NCBI RefSeq assembly: GCF_900182815.1
Contig: NZ_FXUA01000007.1
Coordinates: forward strand, 124,001-188,000
Origin: Algoriphagus winogradskyi
GTDB lineage: Bacteria; Bacteroidota; Bacteroidia; Cytophagales; Cyclobacteriaceae
Length of the DNA stretch: 64,000 nucleotides
Direction: 5' to 3'
Part shown: positions 28,722-37,519 of the stretch, piece after piece
Position numbering within the stretch: position 1 is the stretch's first letter
Layout: each line of letters begins with the position of its first letter
Program-made: the position numbers and the translations under genes
Notes under the pieces: model-generated
What the model saw: only the letters and a program-made list of their open reading frames with translations
The model's database searches: none
Told to the model about the DNA's origin: nothing

Positions 28722-29267
28722 ATGGCACAAGCAAGTGAACTGGCACCAGGTAGCAAATTGGTGCATCCCAAATTCGGGACAGGTATGATCCTTTCTCTCG
28801 ATGAGACTTATTATAAAATCTACTTCTATACCACTGAGGAAGTGAAGACGCTCGCAAGGGACTATGAGGGATTTACTGTGGAGGAAGCCAAGGTTCCTGA
28901 TTTCCCAATGCTGACAATGAAGGATGTAGAAAAGGCCATTCGAGAAGCGCTGATACAGACCTCGGAGCGCGCACCGATTGTTCCTTTAGGAGGGAAATGG
29001 ATGGGTGGCAATGTGATTTTTGAACCAAACGATGAATCGCTTCAAACCAAGGAAATCCCGATGTCTGCGTTTTTTCATAAAATCGTAATGGTGAGGGAAA
29101 AACTGAGAGTGCTGGAGCAAAATATCAACAATCACCCAAAATTGGACGATGAAGACCGGATTCACTTGCAACAGTACATTACCAGAGCATATGGCTCATT
29201 GACTACTTTCAATGTACTTTTTGCTTATAAAGAAGATCAGTTTAAAGGAAGTGGGGGTAAAGATTAA
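28722..29267 (+). CDS. Conserved cytoplasmic protein, unknown
   Basis: 181 residues, soluble. The N-terminus (GSKLVHPKFGTGMILSLDE, then YYKIYFYTTEEVKTLAR) has the look of a small SH3/Tudor-like beta barrel as in CarD- or UvrD-C-type domains. The middle has PIVPLGGKWMGGNVIFEPND, and the C-terminal half is helical (KIVMVREKLRVLEQNINNH). I believe homologues occur widely in Bacteroidota without assigned function, but this is recall. It is monocistronic, with a terminator before it and a convergent Crp-type gene after. Confidence 0.65.
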   Translation: MAQASELAPGSKLVHPKFGTGMILSLDETYYKIYFYTTEEVKTLARDYEGFTVEEAKVPDFPMLTMKDVEKAIREALIQTSERAPIVPLGGKWMGGNVIFEPNDESLQTKEIPMSAFFHKIVMVREKLRVLEQNINNHPKLDDEDRIHLQQYITRAYGSLTTFNVLFAYKEDQFKGSGGKD

Positions 29268-29290
29268 GCATAAAGGCTAGCCGTTGGGAG

Positions 29291-29854
29291 TTAAATCTTC
29301 GCCCGAATTCTACTGAGTGTTTCTATAGTCATGTCGAGAAAGGAAGCGATTTGACCCACGGAAGCTTTGTGAATTACTTTTGGCCGGTATTGCATCAATT
29401 CGAGGTACCTTTCCCTAGCAGTTTTAAACTTGGTGAATATCTGTTGTTCCTCTAGCACTATATAATATTGCTCCAAAATCATGCGGTAAGCGCGCTCGAG
29501 TTCAGGAAATTCAAGAAAGCAGGCCTGAAGGTTATCATAGGAGATTTTGAAAACCTTACTTTTCTCCATGGTTTCAATGTTTTCATAGGAAGGTTTTCTT
29601 GTAATGAACGAGTGCATCGCGGTGACAAATTCCTCATCTAGGGTAAATGAGACCGTAATGTCACGGTTATCACGGATGTAGTAACTTCTCGCAGAACCTA
29701 CAGCAACGAAGTAAAGGAATTTGCTTATTTGACCTTCCTTTTCCAATAAGTAGCCTTTTTCTACTTCAAATTCTTCTAAGTGACTTGCAAAGGCTCGTTT
29801 TGCTTCATCACTTATGGTAGGGAATTTGCTGAAAAGACTTGAGAAATTTTCCAT
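29291..29854 (-). CDS. Crp/Fnr-family transcriptional regulator
   Basis: 187 residues. A cyclic-nucleotide-binding-type beta roll (about 20-110, VEKGYLLEKEGQISKFLYFVAVGSARSYYI) precedes a long dimerisation helix (about 112-145) and a C-terminal helix-turn-helix (ASVGQIASFLDMTIETLSRIRAKI). The canonical phosphate-binding cassette of true CRP is absent, and no Fnr cysteine cluster is visible, so the signal is unknown. The protein ends right after the recognition helix, normal for this Bacteroidota subgroup. It is divergent from a barrel gene with an inverted repeat between them, a likely regulatory site. Confidence 0.88.
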   Translation of the reverse strand: MENFSSLFSKFPTISDEAKRAFASHLEEFEVEKGYLLEKEGQISKFLYFVAVGSARSYYIRDNRDITVSFTLDEEFVTAMHSFITRKPSYENIETMEKSKVFKISYDNLQACFLEFPELERAYRMILEQYYIVLEEQQIFTKFKTARERYLELMQYRPKVIHKASVGQIASFLDMTIETLSRIRAKI

Positions 29855-29950
29855 TTGTTCGTTACTAAAAAGTTGTGGTAGCGAAAGGTTGACTATGCGC
29901 TAGCCTAAATTTTATCCAGTTAATTTAAAAAGAAGTGCCCTAAGTGTCGT

Positions 29951-29971
29951 AGTGATAGTAGAAATATCACT
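29951..29971. promoter_or_regulatory. Inverted repeat between the Crp-like gene and barrel gene
   Basis: AGTGATA (29951-29957) and TATCACT (29965-29971) are perfect reverse complements with a 7-base gap. The GTGA/TCAC halves recall Crp-family half-sites, but their spacing (11 bases) is wider than the classic 6. It may be an operator for the adjacent regulator; this is an inference from position. Confidence 0.4.
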
Positions 29972-30032
29972 GATTTTAATTGATTATTCATCGAATTCTA
30001 CTCTTAATACTCTATCAACTAATTAAAAACTT

Positions 30033-30587
30033 ATGAAAAAACTTTTGGTTTTAGTATTCGCTCTTGGGTTGTTTGGAACAGCTCATGCTCAATTTGGTAT
30101 TCGCGCAGGTTATTCCAGTGCAAATTTCTCAGACTTTGATTCTAAGGCAATCGGAGGGTTTCATGTTGGAGGTTTCTATAAAATTGGTGCCGGATTTATA
30201 GCTGTTGAGCCGGGTATTCAATATTCCCAAAAGGGTCACATTAGGACCGGCGATACTGGCACTCCTGCAGTTGATCAAGATCGTTTGAATTACATAGATG
30301 TTCCTGTACTACTTAGGGTGAATTTTCTTCCATTTTTAAATGTTTTTGCTGGACCGCAGGGCTCAGTTTTGGTCTCTAGAAAATTAGAGTACGCGGATGG
30401 CAGTACTGATACCAGCACAGAGGCTATCAAAGGATATGAAATAGCCGGTGTGGTAGGTGTTGGAGTAGATTTGCCCTTAGGATTTAATGCTCAGGCCAGT
30501 TATGATTTAGGGATACAGAGCACAAATTATTACAATCAAGACGTCAAAAATAATGTGCTTAAATTGTCTGTAGGATATACTTTTTAG
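30033..30587 (+). CDS. Outer-membrane beta-barrel protein (PorT/OMP_b-brl_2 type)
   Basis: 184 residues. Signal peptide MKKLLVLVFALGLFGTAHA, then an eight-strand barrel pattern starting FGIRAGYSSANFSDF and containing GGFYKIGAGFIAVEPGIQYSQKG, VPVLLRVNFLPFLNVFAGPQ and GVGVDLPLGFNAQASYDLG, ending in LKLSVGYTF. This is the common small porin-like family of Bacteroidota with no defined role. It has a terminator just downstream and a divergent Crp-type regulator upstream. Confidence 0.85.
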   Translation: MKKLLVLVFALGLFGTAHAQFGIRAGYSSANFSDFDSKAIGGFHVGGFYKIGAGFIAVEPGIQYSQKGHIRTGDTGTPAVDQDRLNYIDVPVLLRVNFLPFLNVFAGPQGSVLVSRKLEYADGSTDTSTEAIKGYEIAGVVGVGVDLPLGFNAQASYDLGIQSTNYYNQDVKNNVLKLSVGYTF

Positions 30588-30611
30588 AAAGTTATTTGAT
30601 CAACAAAATAT

Positions 30612-30643
30612 AAAACCCGGTTTATTCCGGGTTTTTATTTTTT
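30612..30643. terminator. Bidirectional intrinsic terminator
   Basis: AAAACCCGG (30612-30620) pairs with CCGGGTTTT (30627-30635) around TTTATT, with T-runs on both strands. It serves the barrel gene rightward and ruvC leftward; ruvC ends inside the right arm. Confidence 0.88.
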
Positions 30644-31210
30644 GAGACGGTCTGGGTTTTCCTCTATAAAGGATTTCCATCCGGCATTTCTTCCTTTTGT
30701 TTGGATTCTTCCCTCATGAAAATGATGGCACAGCGCTACTGCCAAGGCATCAGTAGCATCCAGCATTTTTGGAAGCTCAGTTAAGCTAAAAAGCGTCTGA
30801 AGCATAGCTGCTACCTGTTCTTTGGATGCATTTCCATTTCCAGTTACTGATTGTTTTACTTTTTTTGGGGAATATTCGGTGATCGGTATATCTCTAGCCA
30901 AAGCTGCCGCCATGGCAACTCCTTGGGCCCTGCCAAGCTTCAGCATGGATTGTACGTTTACTCCAAAAAATGGAGCCTCCAAAGCAACGCTGTCAGGTAA
31001 AAATTCCTCCAGTATTCCTGTAATTCGTTCAAAAATTTTCTTGAGTTTCAACTCATGGGTTTCATATTTTTTTAGATGAATGACCCCGTATTGTAAGAGT
31101 TTGTATTTTTTGCCTTCTGTCAAAATCACCCCGTAACCCATCACGTTTGTTCCAGGATCTATACCTAAGATGATTTTTTCCTTTGGTGCTTTTTCTTGTT
31201 CTTTGCTCAC
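30635..31210 (-). CDS. ruvC: Crossover junction endodeoxyribonuclease RuvC
   Basis: 191 residues. RuvC resolves Holliday junctions together with RuvAB. The RNase-H-like fold shows the catalytic Asp18 in [14 protein letters not shown], Glu78 in [14 protein letters not shown], and the C-terminal acidic pair in [15 protein letters not shown]. The DNA-wedge segment [16 protein letters not shown] is present. A charged C-terminal tail of about 25 residues is longer than in E. coli but common in Bacteroidota. It diverges from the glycosyltransferase gene with 21 bases between starts, so their promoters must overlap. Confidence 0.95.
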   Translation of the reverse strand: MSKEQEKAPKEKIILGIDPGTNVMGYGVILTEGKKYKLLQYGVIHLKKYETHELKLKKIFERITGILEEFLPDSVALEAPFFGVNVQSMLKLGRAQGVAMAAALARDIPITEYSPKKVKQSVTGNGNASKEQVAAMLQTLFSLTELPKMLDATDALAVALCHHFHEGRIQTKGRNAGWKSFIEENPDRLKK

Positions 31211-31231
31211 CCCCGCAAGTTAGCCCAAAAC

Positions 31232-32332
31232 ATGCTAAGTTTTTACCTCATTTGGTCCCTGAGTTACTTCACATTGCTTTGGTGGATGGGTAGATTTTGG
31301 GATCCAAAATCGGATCAAGCTCTTAATCATACATTTTTTCCAGCTGTTTCATTGCTTATTCCATTCAGAAATGAGGCTAAAAATATCCCAAGTCTCTGTT
31401 TTAATTTAATGAAGCTCAGGTATCCAAACCTTCAGATTCTGCTGATTGATGACAATTCTGAAGACGACTCTTTCGAGCTTTTGCAAAGGGCTTTTAAAGA
31501 AAATCAAAAGGTCCAAGTGTTGAGAAGTAGGGATGAGGGCAAAAAGAGAGCGCTGGAACTTGGAGTGAAGGTAGCGACAGGACAAATCATATTTTGTTCT
31601 GATGCAGATTGTGAATTTTCGGAATATTGGATAGAAAGGATGGTTTTACCTTTTCAGGATCCAAAGATTCAGTTGGTAGCAGGGACTGTCATGGTGGAGG
31701 GAAAGGCAGAATTTCTACATGAGTTTCAATCATTGGATTGGGCAAGTATTTTATTGCTTACTAATTATTCCTTTTTCCAAAAGAATCCTTTAATGTGTAG
31801 CGGTGCAAATCTTGCCTACAGGAAGGCGGCTTTTGATCTAGTGAACGGATATGAAGGTAATCGAGAGTTTGCTTCAGGGGATGATGAGTTTTTGTTAAAG
31901 AAAATCCACAAAAAATTTGGCAAAGAAGCTTGTCACTATTTAGTCTCACCAGGTTCCTTGGTAAAAACTCAGCCAGAATCCACTTGGGATTCTTTGATCA
32001 ATCAACGCGTACGATGGGCAAGTAAATGGAAGATCCATTTTTCTTTTTCACATGCCTTATCTGCTATTGCTGCTTTCTTTGTCCAACTGATTTGGATCGG
32101 AAGCTTTTATTTAGTTTTTCTTGGAGCAAAGGGAGTTGTTGCTTTTGGATTAGTTTGGCTAATTAAAATCGCTGCTGAAAAAATGAGTTTGGGAAAAGTT
32201 CTTAAAACGATGGGAAGGCAGCCAAATAATAGTTTCCTGCTACAAACCTCTCTAGTGCACCCATTCTATGTTTTGAGAGTTGGGATTGCAGCTTTGAGTG
32301 GAAAATTCACTTGGAAGGGTAGGGAGAAGTAG
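31232..32332 (+). CDS. Family 2 glycosyltransferase, membrane-bound
   Basis: 366 residues from the chosen ATG at 31232 (MLSFYLIWSLSY); the frame from 31196 overlaps the ruvC start and is rejected. One N-terminal helix, a GT-A domain (SLLIPFRNEAKNIPSLCFNL, ILLIDDNSEDDS, CSDADCEFS, GDDEFLLKKI) with a QRVRWASKW motif matching the QxxRW of processive synthases, then three C-terminal helices. It likely adds sugars at the inner-membrane surface. A second, similar enzyme lies four genes downstream in the same operon. The sugar and acceptor are unknown. Confidence 0.88.
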   Translation: MLSFYLIWSLSYFTLLWWMGRFWDPKSDQALNHTFFPAVSLLIPFRNEAKNIPSLCFNLMKLRYPNLQILLIDDNSEDDSFELLQRAFKENQKVQVLRSRDEGKKRALELGVKVATGQIIFCSDADCEFSEYWIERMVLPFQDPKIQLVAGTVMVEGKAEFLHEFQSLDWASILLLTNYSFFQKNPLMCSGANLAYRKAAFDLVNGYEGNREFASGDDEFLLKKIHKKFGKEACHYLVSPGSLVKTQPESTWDSLINQRVRWASKWKIHFSFSHALSAIAAFFVQLIWIGSFYLVFLGAKGVVAFGLVWLIKIAAEKMSLGKVLKTMGRQPNNSFLLQTSLVHPFYVLRVGIAALSGKFTWKGREK

Positions 32333-32365
32333 AGAAATGTTAATTTAGAATTTGAAAATTAGATC

Positions 32366-32617
32366 ATGAGCGACCAAGAATTTGACTTGATGGACGAACT
32401 CTATTTTGTCCAGCCCTTTACCTACCTTTTGGAAACTTTAGCTTGGGAAGATGAAGTGCTATTAGCAACTTTACAGAGTTTGTTTGCCCAAGGCTATATA
32501 AAATGCCTCGATGACCCCGATACAGAGCGATTTGGAGAAGTGGATATCAAGAGAGAAGGAAAAGATTTACATTTTTTGGCAACGAAAAAAGGCCTGATGG
32601 CCCATAATACACTTTAG
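32366..32617 (+). CDS. Small acidic protein, unknown
   Basis: 83 residues, acidic, no signal or membrane helix: EFDLMDELYFVQPFTYLLET, then EDEVLLATLQSLFAQGYIKCL, with a winged-helix-like rhythm (helix, helix, GYIKC strand, then a FLATKKGLMAH ending). It sits between the first glycosyltransferase (33 bases) and the phosphatase (2 bases), so it is a real operon member. I do not recognise the family; a small partner or regulator of the phosphatase is conceivable but unproven. Confidence 0.65.
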   Translation: MSDQEFDLMDELYFVQPFTYLLETLAWEDEVLLATLQSLFAQGYIKCLDDPDTERFGEVDIKREGKDLHFLATKKGLMAHNTL

Positions 32618-32619
32618 AA

Positions 32620-33831
32620 TTGATCAAAGAAACACACAAATTCCAACGGAAGGAACTGCAGCTTAAATCTCTACTCGAGATCACGCAGGCTATTAATGAA
32701 AATCAGTCTGAGGCAGTTTTGCTCAATATTTTCAAGTTTACCTGCTTAGTCCATCTGAATATCAAAGCATTGATTCTTTATGTGGCAAAGCAAGGTGCTT
32801 TTGAAAATAAAATTTCTCATGGAGTAAAAGGGAATGTGCCTAAGCTGATTTCTGCTGATCAGGTGGTGGACGAAAAAGCTACGGGTGAATTGAGATTGGA
32901 GTTGGAAGAGCAGTACTCTTTTGCGGAGCTCGAAACATATCTACCAGTCTATCATAAAGACAAAATGCTTGCGATTCTATTTCTCAAGCGAAAGGATTTG
33001 AGCCTGGATTTAGATCTGAATTTCACCCAAGCCCTAACCAATATTCTGGTGGTGGCTTTGGAAAATAAGCGGTTCGCTAGAAAGCAGTTGGAGCAGGAAA
33101 TATTGAATCGTGAAATTGCCATAGCTTCCCAGGTTCAACAGATGCTTTTCCCAGCCGAGCTTCCTATTGACAAAGAGTTGAAGGCAAAAGTCACTTATTT
33201 GCCTCACAGCATGGTTGGTGGTGATTATTACGATCTGATTCGCAAGTCAAAAGATGAGGTTTATTTCTGTATTGCGGATGTTTCGGGTAAGGGAATTTCT
33301 GCGGCATTGCTAATGTCCAATTTTCAGGCTGCTCTTCGTACGCTTTTGCGGAGCGATGCTGATTTGGAAATGGTTGTAAAGCAATTGAATTATACTCTGT
33401 TTGAAAATACCAATGGCGAGCGTTTCATTACTTTTTTCCTAGGGTATTTCAATTTCAAAACCCGAAAGCTTACTTATGTCAACGCGGGTCACAATCCGCC
33501 ATTGCTCTATAGAGATGAGGCAGAAAAAGCCGAGAATTTGGATGCTGGAACAACTATTTTGGGAGCATTCGATGAGTTACCTTTTCTAGAAATTGGAATG
33601 CGTGAAAAACTGACTGATTTTTCTTTGCATCTGTATACGGACGGATTGACTGAGGCGATGAATCCATCTGGAGAAGAATTTGGTGAGGAGCGGCTGGAGA
33701 AATTCATCTATAAAAATGGGGGGCTGGACCCAGATGATTTTCACCGTAAGTTTTTGAAGAAGATTAATACCTTTTCAAAAGATGTTCCATTGAGAGATGA
33801 TTTGACCTTGCTCAGTTTAAAGTTCCAATAG
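32620..33831 (+). CDS. GAF-linked PP2C-type (SpoIIE/RsbU) serine/threonine phosphatase
   Basis: 403 residues starting at TTG (32620): no ATG is possible because an in-frame TAA sits 15 bases upstream. A GAF-like sensory domain (about 15-155) leads through a helical linker (REIAIASQVQQMLFP) into the PP2C phosphatase core: MVGGDYYDLI, YFCIADVSGKGISAALLMSN, YVNAGHNPPLLY, LHLYTDGLTEAMN and LRDDLTLLSL supply the metal-binding aspartates. Such proteins dephosphorylate anti-sigma antagonists in partner-switching systems, but no STAS or HATPase partner gene is in this window. The neighbours are envelope glycan genes. Confidence 0.9.
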   Translation: MIKETHKFQRKELQLKSLLEITQAINENQSEAVLLNIFKFTCLVHLNIKALILYVAKQGAFENKISHGVKGNVPKLISADQVVDEKATGELRLELEEQYSFAELETYLPVYHKDKMLAILFLKRKDLSLDLDLNFTQALTNILVVALENKRFARKQLEQEILNREIAIASQVQQMLFPAELPIDKELKAKVTYLPHSMVGGDYYDLIRKSKDEVYFCIADVSGKGISAALLMSNFQAALRTLLRSDADLEMVVKQLNYTLFENTNGERFITFFLGYFNFKTRKLTYVNAGHNPPLLYRDEAEKAENLDAGTTILGAFDELPFLEIGMREKLTDFSLHLYTDGLTEAMNPSGEEFGEERLEKFIYKNGGLDPDDFHRKFLKKINTFSKDVPLRDDLTLLSLKFQ

Positions 33832-33832
33832 T

Positions 33833-34459
33833 ATGATTTTGCATACGGTTCCGAAGCTTTTTCAGATGCTTTATCCCAAGAGGATTTGGAAGAAAAGTGA
33901 ACCTGAGAATACGATTTTTTTGACATTTGATGATGGTCCCGTGCCTGGAGTTACGGACTTTGTTTTAGAGGAATTAGCCAAACGGAATCAGAAGGCGACT
34001 TTTTTTGTGGTCGGTGATAACGTTAGAAAAAACCCACTTTTAGCCCAAACCATTATCAGTTCGGGGCATAAACTTGGCAACCATACCTTCAATCATTTGA
34101 ATGGTTGGAAAACAGAAAAGTCGGTTTACCTAGACAATATAGAACTTTGCGATAGAACCCTTCAGGACGTTTTGGGAATAAAGACTAAGCTTTTTCGTCC
34201 GCCATATGGGTTGATTAAATCAAGTCAAGCAGTGGAGGTTTCCAGGTTCCATGAGATAGTGATGTGGACTATGCTGTCGGGAGATTATGATCAAAGCTTG
34301 AAGTCTGAATTGGTTTTGAGGAAATCAATCCAGCATACCAAAGAAGGGTGCATCGCAGTATTTCACGATCAAATAAAGACTAAGGCTCTTTTGCCAAAAA
34401 TTTTGCCACAATACCTGGATTACATTCGGGAGATGGGCTGGAAAACCGAGTTGTTATGA
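33833..34459 (+). CDS. Polysaccharide deacetylase (NodB domain)
   Basis: 208 residues spanning one NodB domain of carbohydrate esterase family 4. Catalytic features: FLTFDDGPVPG with Asp33/Asp34, the metal pair in LGNHTFNH (His84, His88), LFRPPYG, and the last motif with His in IAVFHDQIKTKALLPKIL. It lacks a signal peptide, so it may act on lipid-linked glycan on the cytoplasmic side or be exported otherwise. Its ATG comes one base after the phosphatase stop region, and its end overlaps the next gene by four bases (ATGA). Confidence 0.9.
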   Translation: MILHTVPKLFQMLYPKRIWKKSEPENTIFLTFDDGPVPGVTDFVLEELAKRNQKATFFVVGDNVRKNPLLAQTIISSGHKLGNHTFNHLNGWKTEKSVYLDNIELCDRTLQDVLGIKTKLFRPPYGLIKSSQAVEVSRFHEIVMWTMLSGDYDQSLKSELVLRKSIQHTKEGCIAVFHDQIKTKALLPKILPQYLDYIREMGWKTELL

Positions 34460-35583
34460 GTGATTGGATTGCGTATTTTGTAATGCTTGGGCTGGTAACC
34501 TTAGCGCTACTTTATATTCAATTCCTACTTGCGTGGATTCGTCTTCATTTTTTCTGGAAAGACCATTCAAAGCCACTGAACGAGGAATTGCCAAAGGTGT
34601 CAGTACTGGTAGCAGCAAGAAATGAGGAAAGGGATCTCCCGGACCTTCTGAGATCTTTTGAAAAATTGGATTACCCATCGGATCGAATTCAGTTTCTCTT
34701 TGTCGATGATCAAAGTTCAGATGCTACCACTGCGATCTTGAAGGACTGGTGTGAGAAGAAGCCTAACCGAAGTTTTCTGACTATTTCCCCATCGCAAACC
34801 GGGCTATACAATAGAAATGGTAAAGCAAATGCGTTGGCGATTTTGGGAGATCAAGCAACTGGTGAATTTTATTTTTATACTGATGCAGACTGTGAGGTAA
34901 ACCCAAATTGGATTCAAGAAGGAGTTTCTTGTTTTGGTGAAAAAACAGGTGTGCTAATCGGGATTACTCAAGTCAAGGCGCAAAAATTACTGGAGAGATT
35001 TCAGGAGATCGATTGGTGGTTGACACTAGGTTTTGTCAAAGTAGCCACTGATATGGGGATCCAGACAACTGGCCTCGGAAATAATATGGTCATTAGTCGA
35101 GAGGCCTATGAAAAATCGGGAGGGTTTAAAAAGTTGCCTTTTTGCCTTACTGAAGATCTCGAGATCTCACGAGCGATTCGGAAGTCAGGTTTCAAAATAG
35201 CGCATCAAGTAAGTTCAAGGATGCTTGCTATAACAAAACCTGAAATAAGTTTTCGAGCCTTACTTGTGCAACGAAAACGTTGGATGAGTGGAGTAATGAC
35301 TTTGCCGTTTTATTGGAAGTTTATTCTGGCTCTTCAGGTGATATATTTTGTAGCGATTATTGGGTTAATACTATTGAGGCCGTCACTTGGGCTGAGTTTA
35401 GCATGGATTAAAATCTTTTTACAAAGCATATTTCTTATTGGGTTAACCAGAAAAAGCGGTGTTAAAATAAGTTGGTTTCCCTTGCTGCTTTTCGATTTTT
35501 ATAATTTCAATACCATCCTCCTTACTATTCTTTACTATTTTTGGCCTTCCAAGACCAAATGGAAATCCAGAATATACCCATGA
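34456..35583 (+). CDS. Family 2 glycosyltransferase, second copy
   Basis: 375 residues. One N-terminal membrane helix (WIAYFVMLGLVTLALLYIQF), GT-A core (KVSVLVAARNEERDLPDLL, FLFVDDQSSDA, FYTDADCEVNPNWIQ, LTEDLEISRAI) and the LVQRKRWMSGVM motif, then C-terminal helices. It is a clear relative of the enzyme at 31232 and may act in the same pathway, for example on successive sugars. It starts inside the deacetylase stop (ATGA) and ends in an ATGA overlap with tatD. Confidence 0.88.
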   Translation: MSDWIAYFVMLGLVTLALLYIQFLLAWIRLHFFWKDHSKPLNEELPKVSVLVAARNEERDLPDLLRSFEKLDYPSDRIQFLFVDDQSSDATTAILKDWCEKKPNRSFLTISPSQTGLYNRNGKANALAILGDQATGEFYFYTDADCEVNPNWIQEGVSCFGEKTGVLIGITQVKAQKLLERFQEIDWWLTLGFVKVATDMGIQTTGLGNNMVISREAYEKSGGFKKLPFCLTEDLEISRAIRKSGFKIAHQVSSRMLAITKPEISFRALLVQRKRWMSGVMTLPFYWKFILALQVIYFVAIIGLILLRPSLGLSLAWIKIFLQSIFLIGLTRKSGVKISWFPLLLFDFYNFNTILLTILYYFWPSKTKWKSRIYP

Positions 35584-36356
35584 ATTACATAGAAACACAC
35601 GCCCATATCTATTCTTCTAAGTTTGATTCAGATCGCGATCAGGTCATCCAAGACATTAGAGATGCTGGGATTGAACGGGTCTATATGCCGAATGTGGATG
35701 TGGAGACGATCGCTGCGATGCTTGACTGTGAGGAGAAATATCCCGGGTTATGTATCCCTATGATGGGGCTACATCCTTGTGATGTGAAGGAGGATTTTCA
35801 TGAGCAATTGGTTATAATGGAAGACTGGCTGAACAAACGTCAGTTTGCAGCTGTGGGTGAAATTGGATTGGACTTATATTGGGACAAGACATTTTTTGAG
35901 CAGCAAAAAGAAGCCTTGAGAATTCAGATAAATTGGGCTAAGGAAAGAGATTTACCGATAGTGCTTCACTGCAGAGATTCTATGGATGAAACAATCTCCA
36001 TAGTTAAGGAGGAGCACGATGGCAAGTTGAAAGGAGTTTTCCACTGCTTTAATGGCACCTTAGATCAGGCAAATCAGATAATTGAAATGGGGTTCTTACT
36101 TGGTATAGGTGGTGTAGCAACTTTTAAAAACGGCGGTTTGGATAAAGTAATTCCAGAAATCAATATTGATAATTTGGTGTTGGAGACTGATGCGCCATAT
36201 CTTGCTCCAGTACCCTATAGAGGAAAAAGGAACTCTCCAGCTTATTTGCCTATTATAGCAGAGAAAATAGGAGATTACCTCCAACTGTCTAAGGAGGAAG
36301 TTGCTCTCAAAACAAAACAAAATGCCCTTAACCTATTCCGTGAGATTGGATCATGA
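35580..36356 (+). CDS. tatD: TatD-family metal-dependent hydrolase
   Basis: 258 residues from the ATG at 35580 (MNYIETHAHIYSSKF); the longer frame from 35541 lies in the glycosyltransferase tail. Amidohydrolase-fold TIM barrel with metal ligands His7/His9, Glu in FAAVGEIGLDLYWD, His in IVLHCRDSMDE and GVFHCFNGTLDQA, and Asp in LETDAPYLAP. TatD proteins are 3'-5' DNases/DNA-repair enzymes or D-aminoacyl-type hydrolases. It shares ATGA overlaps with both neighbours. Confidence 0.93.
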   Translation: MNYIETHAHIYSSKFDSDRDQVIQDIRDAGIERVYMPNVDVETIAAMLDCEEKYPGLCIPMMGLHPCDVKEDFHEQLVIMEDWLNKRQFAAVGEIGLDLYWDKTFFEQQKEALRIQINWAKERDLPIVLHCRDSMDETISIVKEEHDGKLKGVFHCFNGTLDQANQIIEMGFLLGIGGVATFKNGGLDKVIPEINIDNLVLETDAPYLAPVPYRGKRNSPAYLPIIAEKIGDYLQLSKEEVALKTKQNALNLFREIGS

Positions 36357-37420
36357 ATTATAAAATAGTACGATTAAATACCGCAATGCGGACAAGTAAG
36401 ACTTCTTCAGTATTGATCATCTATACTGGGGGAACACTTGGTATGGCGTATGATGATAGCGGAGCTTTGGTGCCATTTAATTTTGGGCAGATACTAGAAA
36501 AGATCCCTATTCTTTATACTATGGATATTGCTATTACGGTAATTTCCTTTCCTGAGCCCATTGATTCATCTAATGTCACTATGAGTCATTGGAAGGATAT
36601 GGCCTATATCATTTATGAAAATTACGATAGCTACGATGGCTTTGTGGTACTGCACGGTACGGATACCATGGCCTATTCAGCTTCCATGCTCAGCTATATG
36701 CTTCAAGGTTTGAATAAGCCAGTAATTTTTACTGGGGCACAATTACCGATTTCAGCTATGCGTTCTGATGCTCGTGAGAATCTCATGACTTCCCTAGAAA
36801 TCGCTACCGCAAAAATCAATGGAGAGCCGATAGTGCCAGAGGTTTGTATTTTCTTTAATCATCTCCTACTTCGAGGAAATCGCTCCAAGAAGGTTCAAAG
36901 CGTGCACTTTGACGCATTTGAATCGGAGAATTATCCGCCTCTCGCTGAATCAGGAATAGTAATAGACTATAACACCCAGGCTATTCGTCCTTTGGAAACG
37001 CACAAGAAATTAGTGAATAGAAATTCACTTGATAATAATGTGCTTATTCTCAAGTTATTTCCTGGCATCACACAGAATGTGATAGATGCTACCTTAAATA
37101 TAAAGGGACTTAAGGCGATTGTTTTAGAAACTTACGGTTCGGGAAACAGCCCCAGCGAGTCATGGTTTATGGAGTCACTACAACGAGCTATTAAAAAGGG
37201 GATAATTATCCTTAATGTATCTCAGTGTAATGGTGGTAGGGTGATTCAGGGGAGATATGAGACAAGTAAGGAGCTACTGAGTGTAGGTGTGGTGAGTGGT
37301 ACAGATATGACCACCGAAGCAGCGGTAACCAAATTGATGTTTTTATTGGGTCAGGAAACTCGGCATTCAGAAATCATCGCGAAGCTGAAAGCGCCATTAG
37401 CTGGCGAGATGAGTGCTTAG
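36353..37420 (+). CDS. ansA: Type I (cytoplasmic) L-asparaginase
   Basis: 355 residues, no signal peptide. Converts asparagine to aspartate and ammonia. The two catalytic threonine motifs are visible: IIYTGGTLGMAYD (Thr25-Thr28 block) and LHGTDTMAYSASML (HGTDT at 101-105), with the conserved SDARENLMTSLEIA and the C-terminal GSGNSPSE and CNGGRVIQGRYETS segments. The N-terminus MNYKIVRLNTAMRTSKTSS is about ten residues longer than usual; the ATGA overlap with tatD supports it, although Met12 is an alternative. It closes the seven-gene operon. Confidence 0.94.
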   Translation: MNYKIVRLNTAMRTSKTSSVLIIYTGGTLGMAYDDSGALVPFNFGQILEKIPILYTMDIAITVISFPEPIDSSNVTMSHWKDMAYIIYENYDSYDGFVVLHGTDTMAYSASMLSYMLQGLNKPVIFTGAQLPISAMRSDARENLMTSLEIATAKINGEPIVPEVCIFFNHLLLRGNRSKKVQSVHFDAFESENYPPLAESGIVIDYNTQAIRPLETHKKLVNRNSLDNNVLILKLFPGITQNVIDATLNIKGLKAIVLETYGSGNSPSESWFMESLQRAIKKGIIILNVSQCNGGRVIQGRYETSKELLSVGVVSGTDMTTEAAVTKLMFLLGQETRHSEIIAKLKAPLAGEMSA

Positions 37421-37451
37421 GATTAATTTCATCGGCTATTTTCCAGGATAA

Positions 37452-37483
37452 TTTGGAAACTGGATTAATAATAATTTTCTTTG
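37452..37483 (+). promoter_or_regulatory. Likely promoter of tRNA-Ser
   Basis: TTTG at 37452-37455, a 20-base spacer, then TTTCTTTG at 37476-37483, one mismatch (T for A) from the Bacteroidota -7 box. Transcription would start about 30 bases before the tRNA. Confidence 0.45.
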
Positions 37484-37519
37484 CACTCCGATTCGGAATA
37501 CTGGATCGGAAGCCAACCT

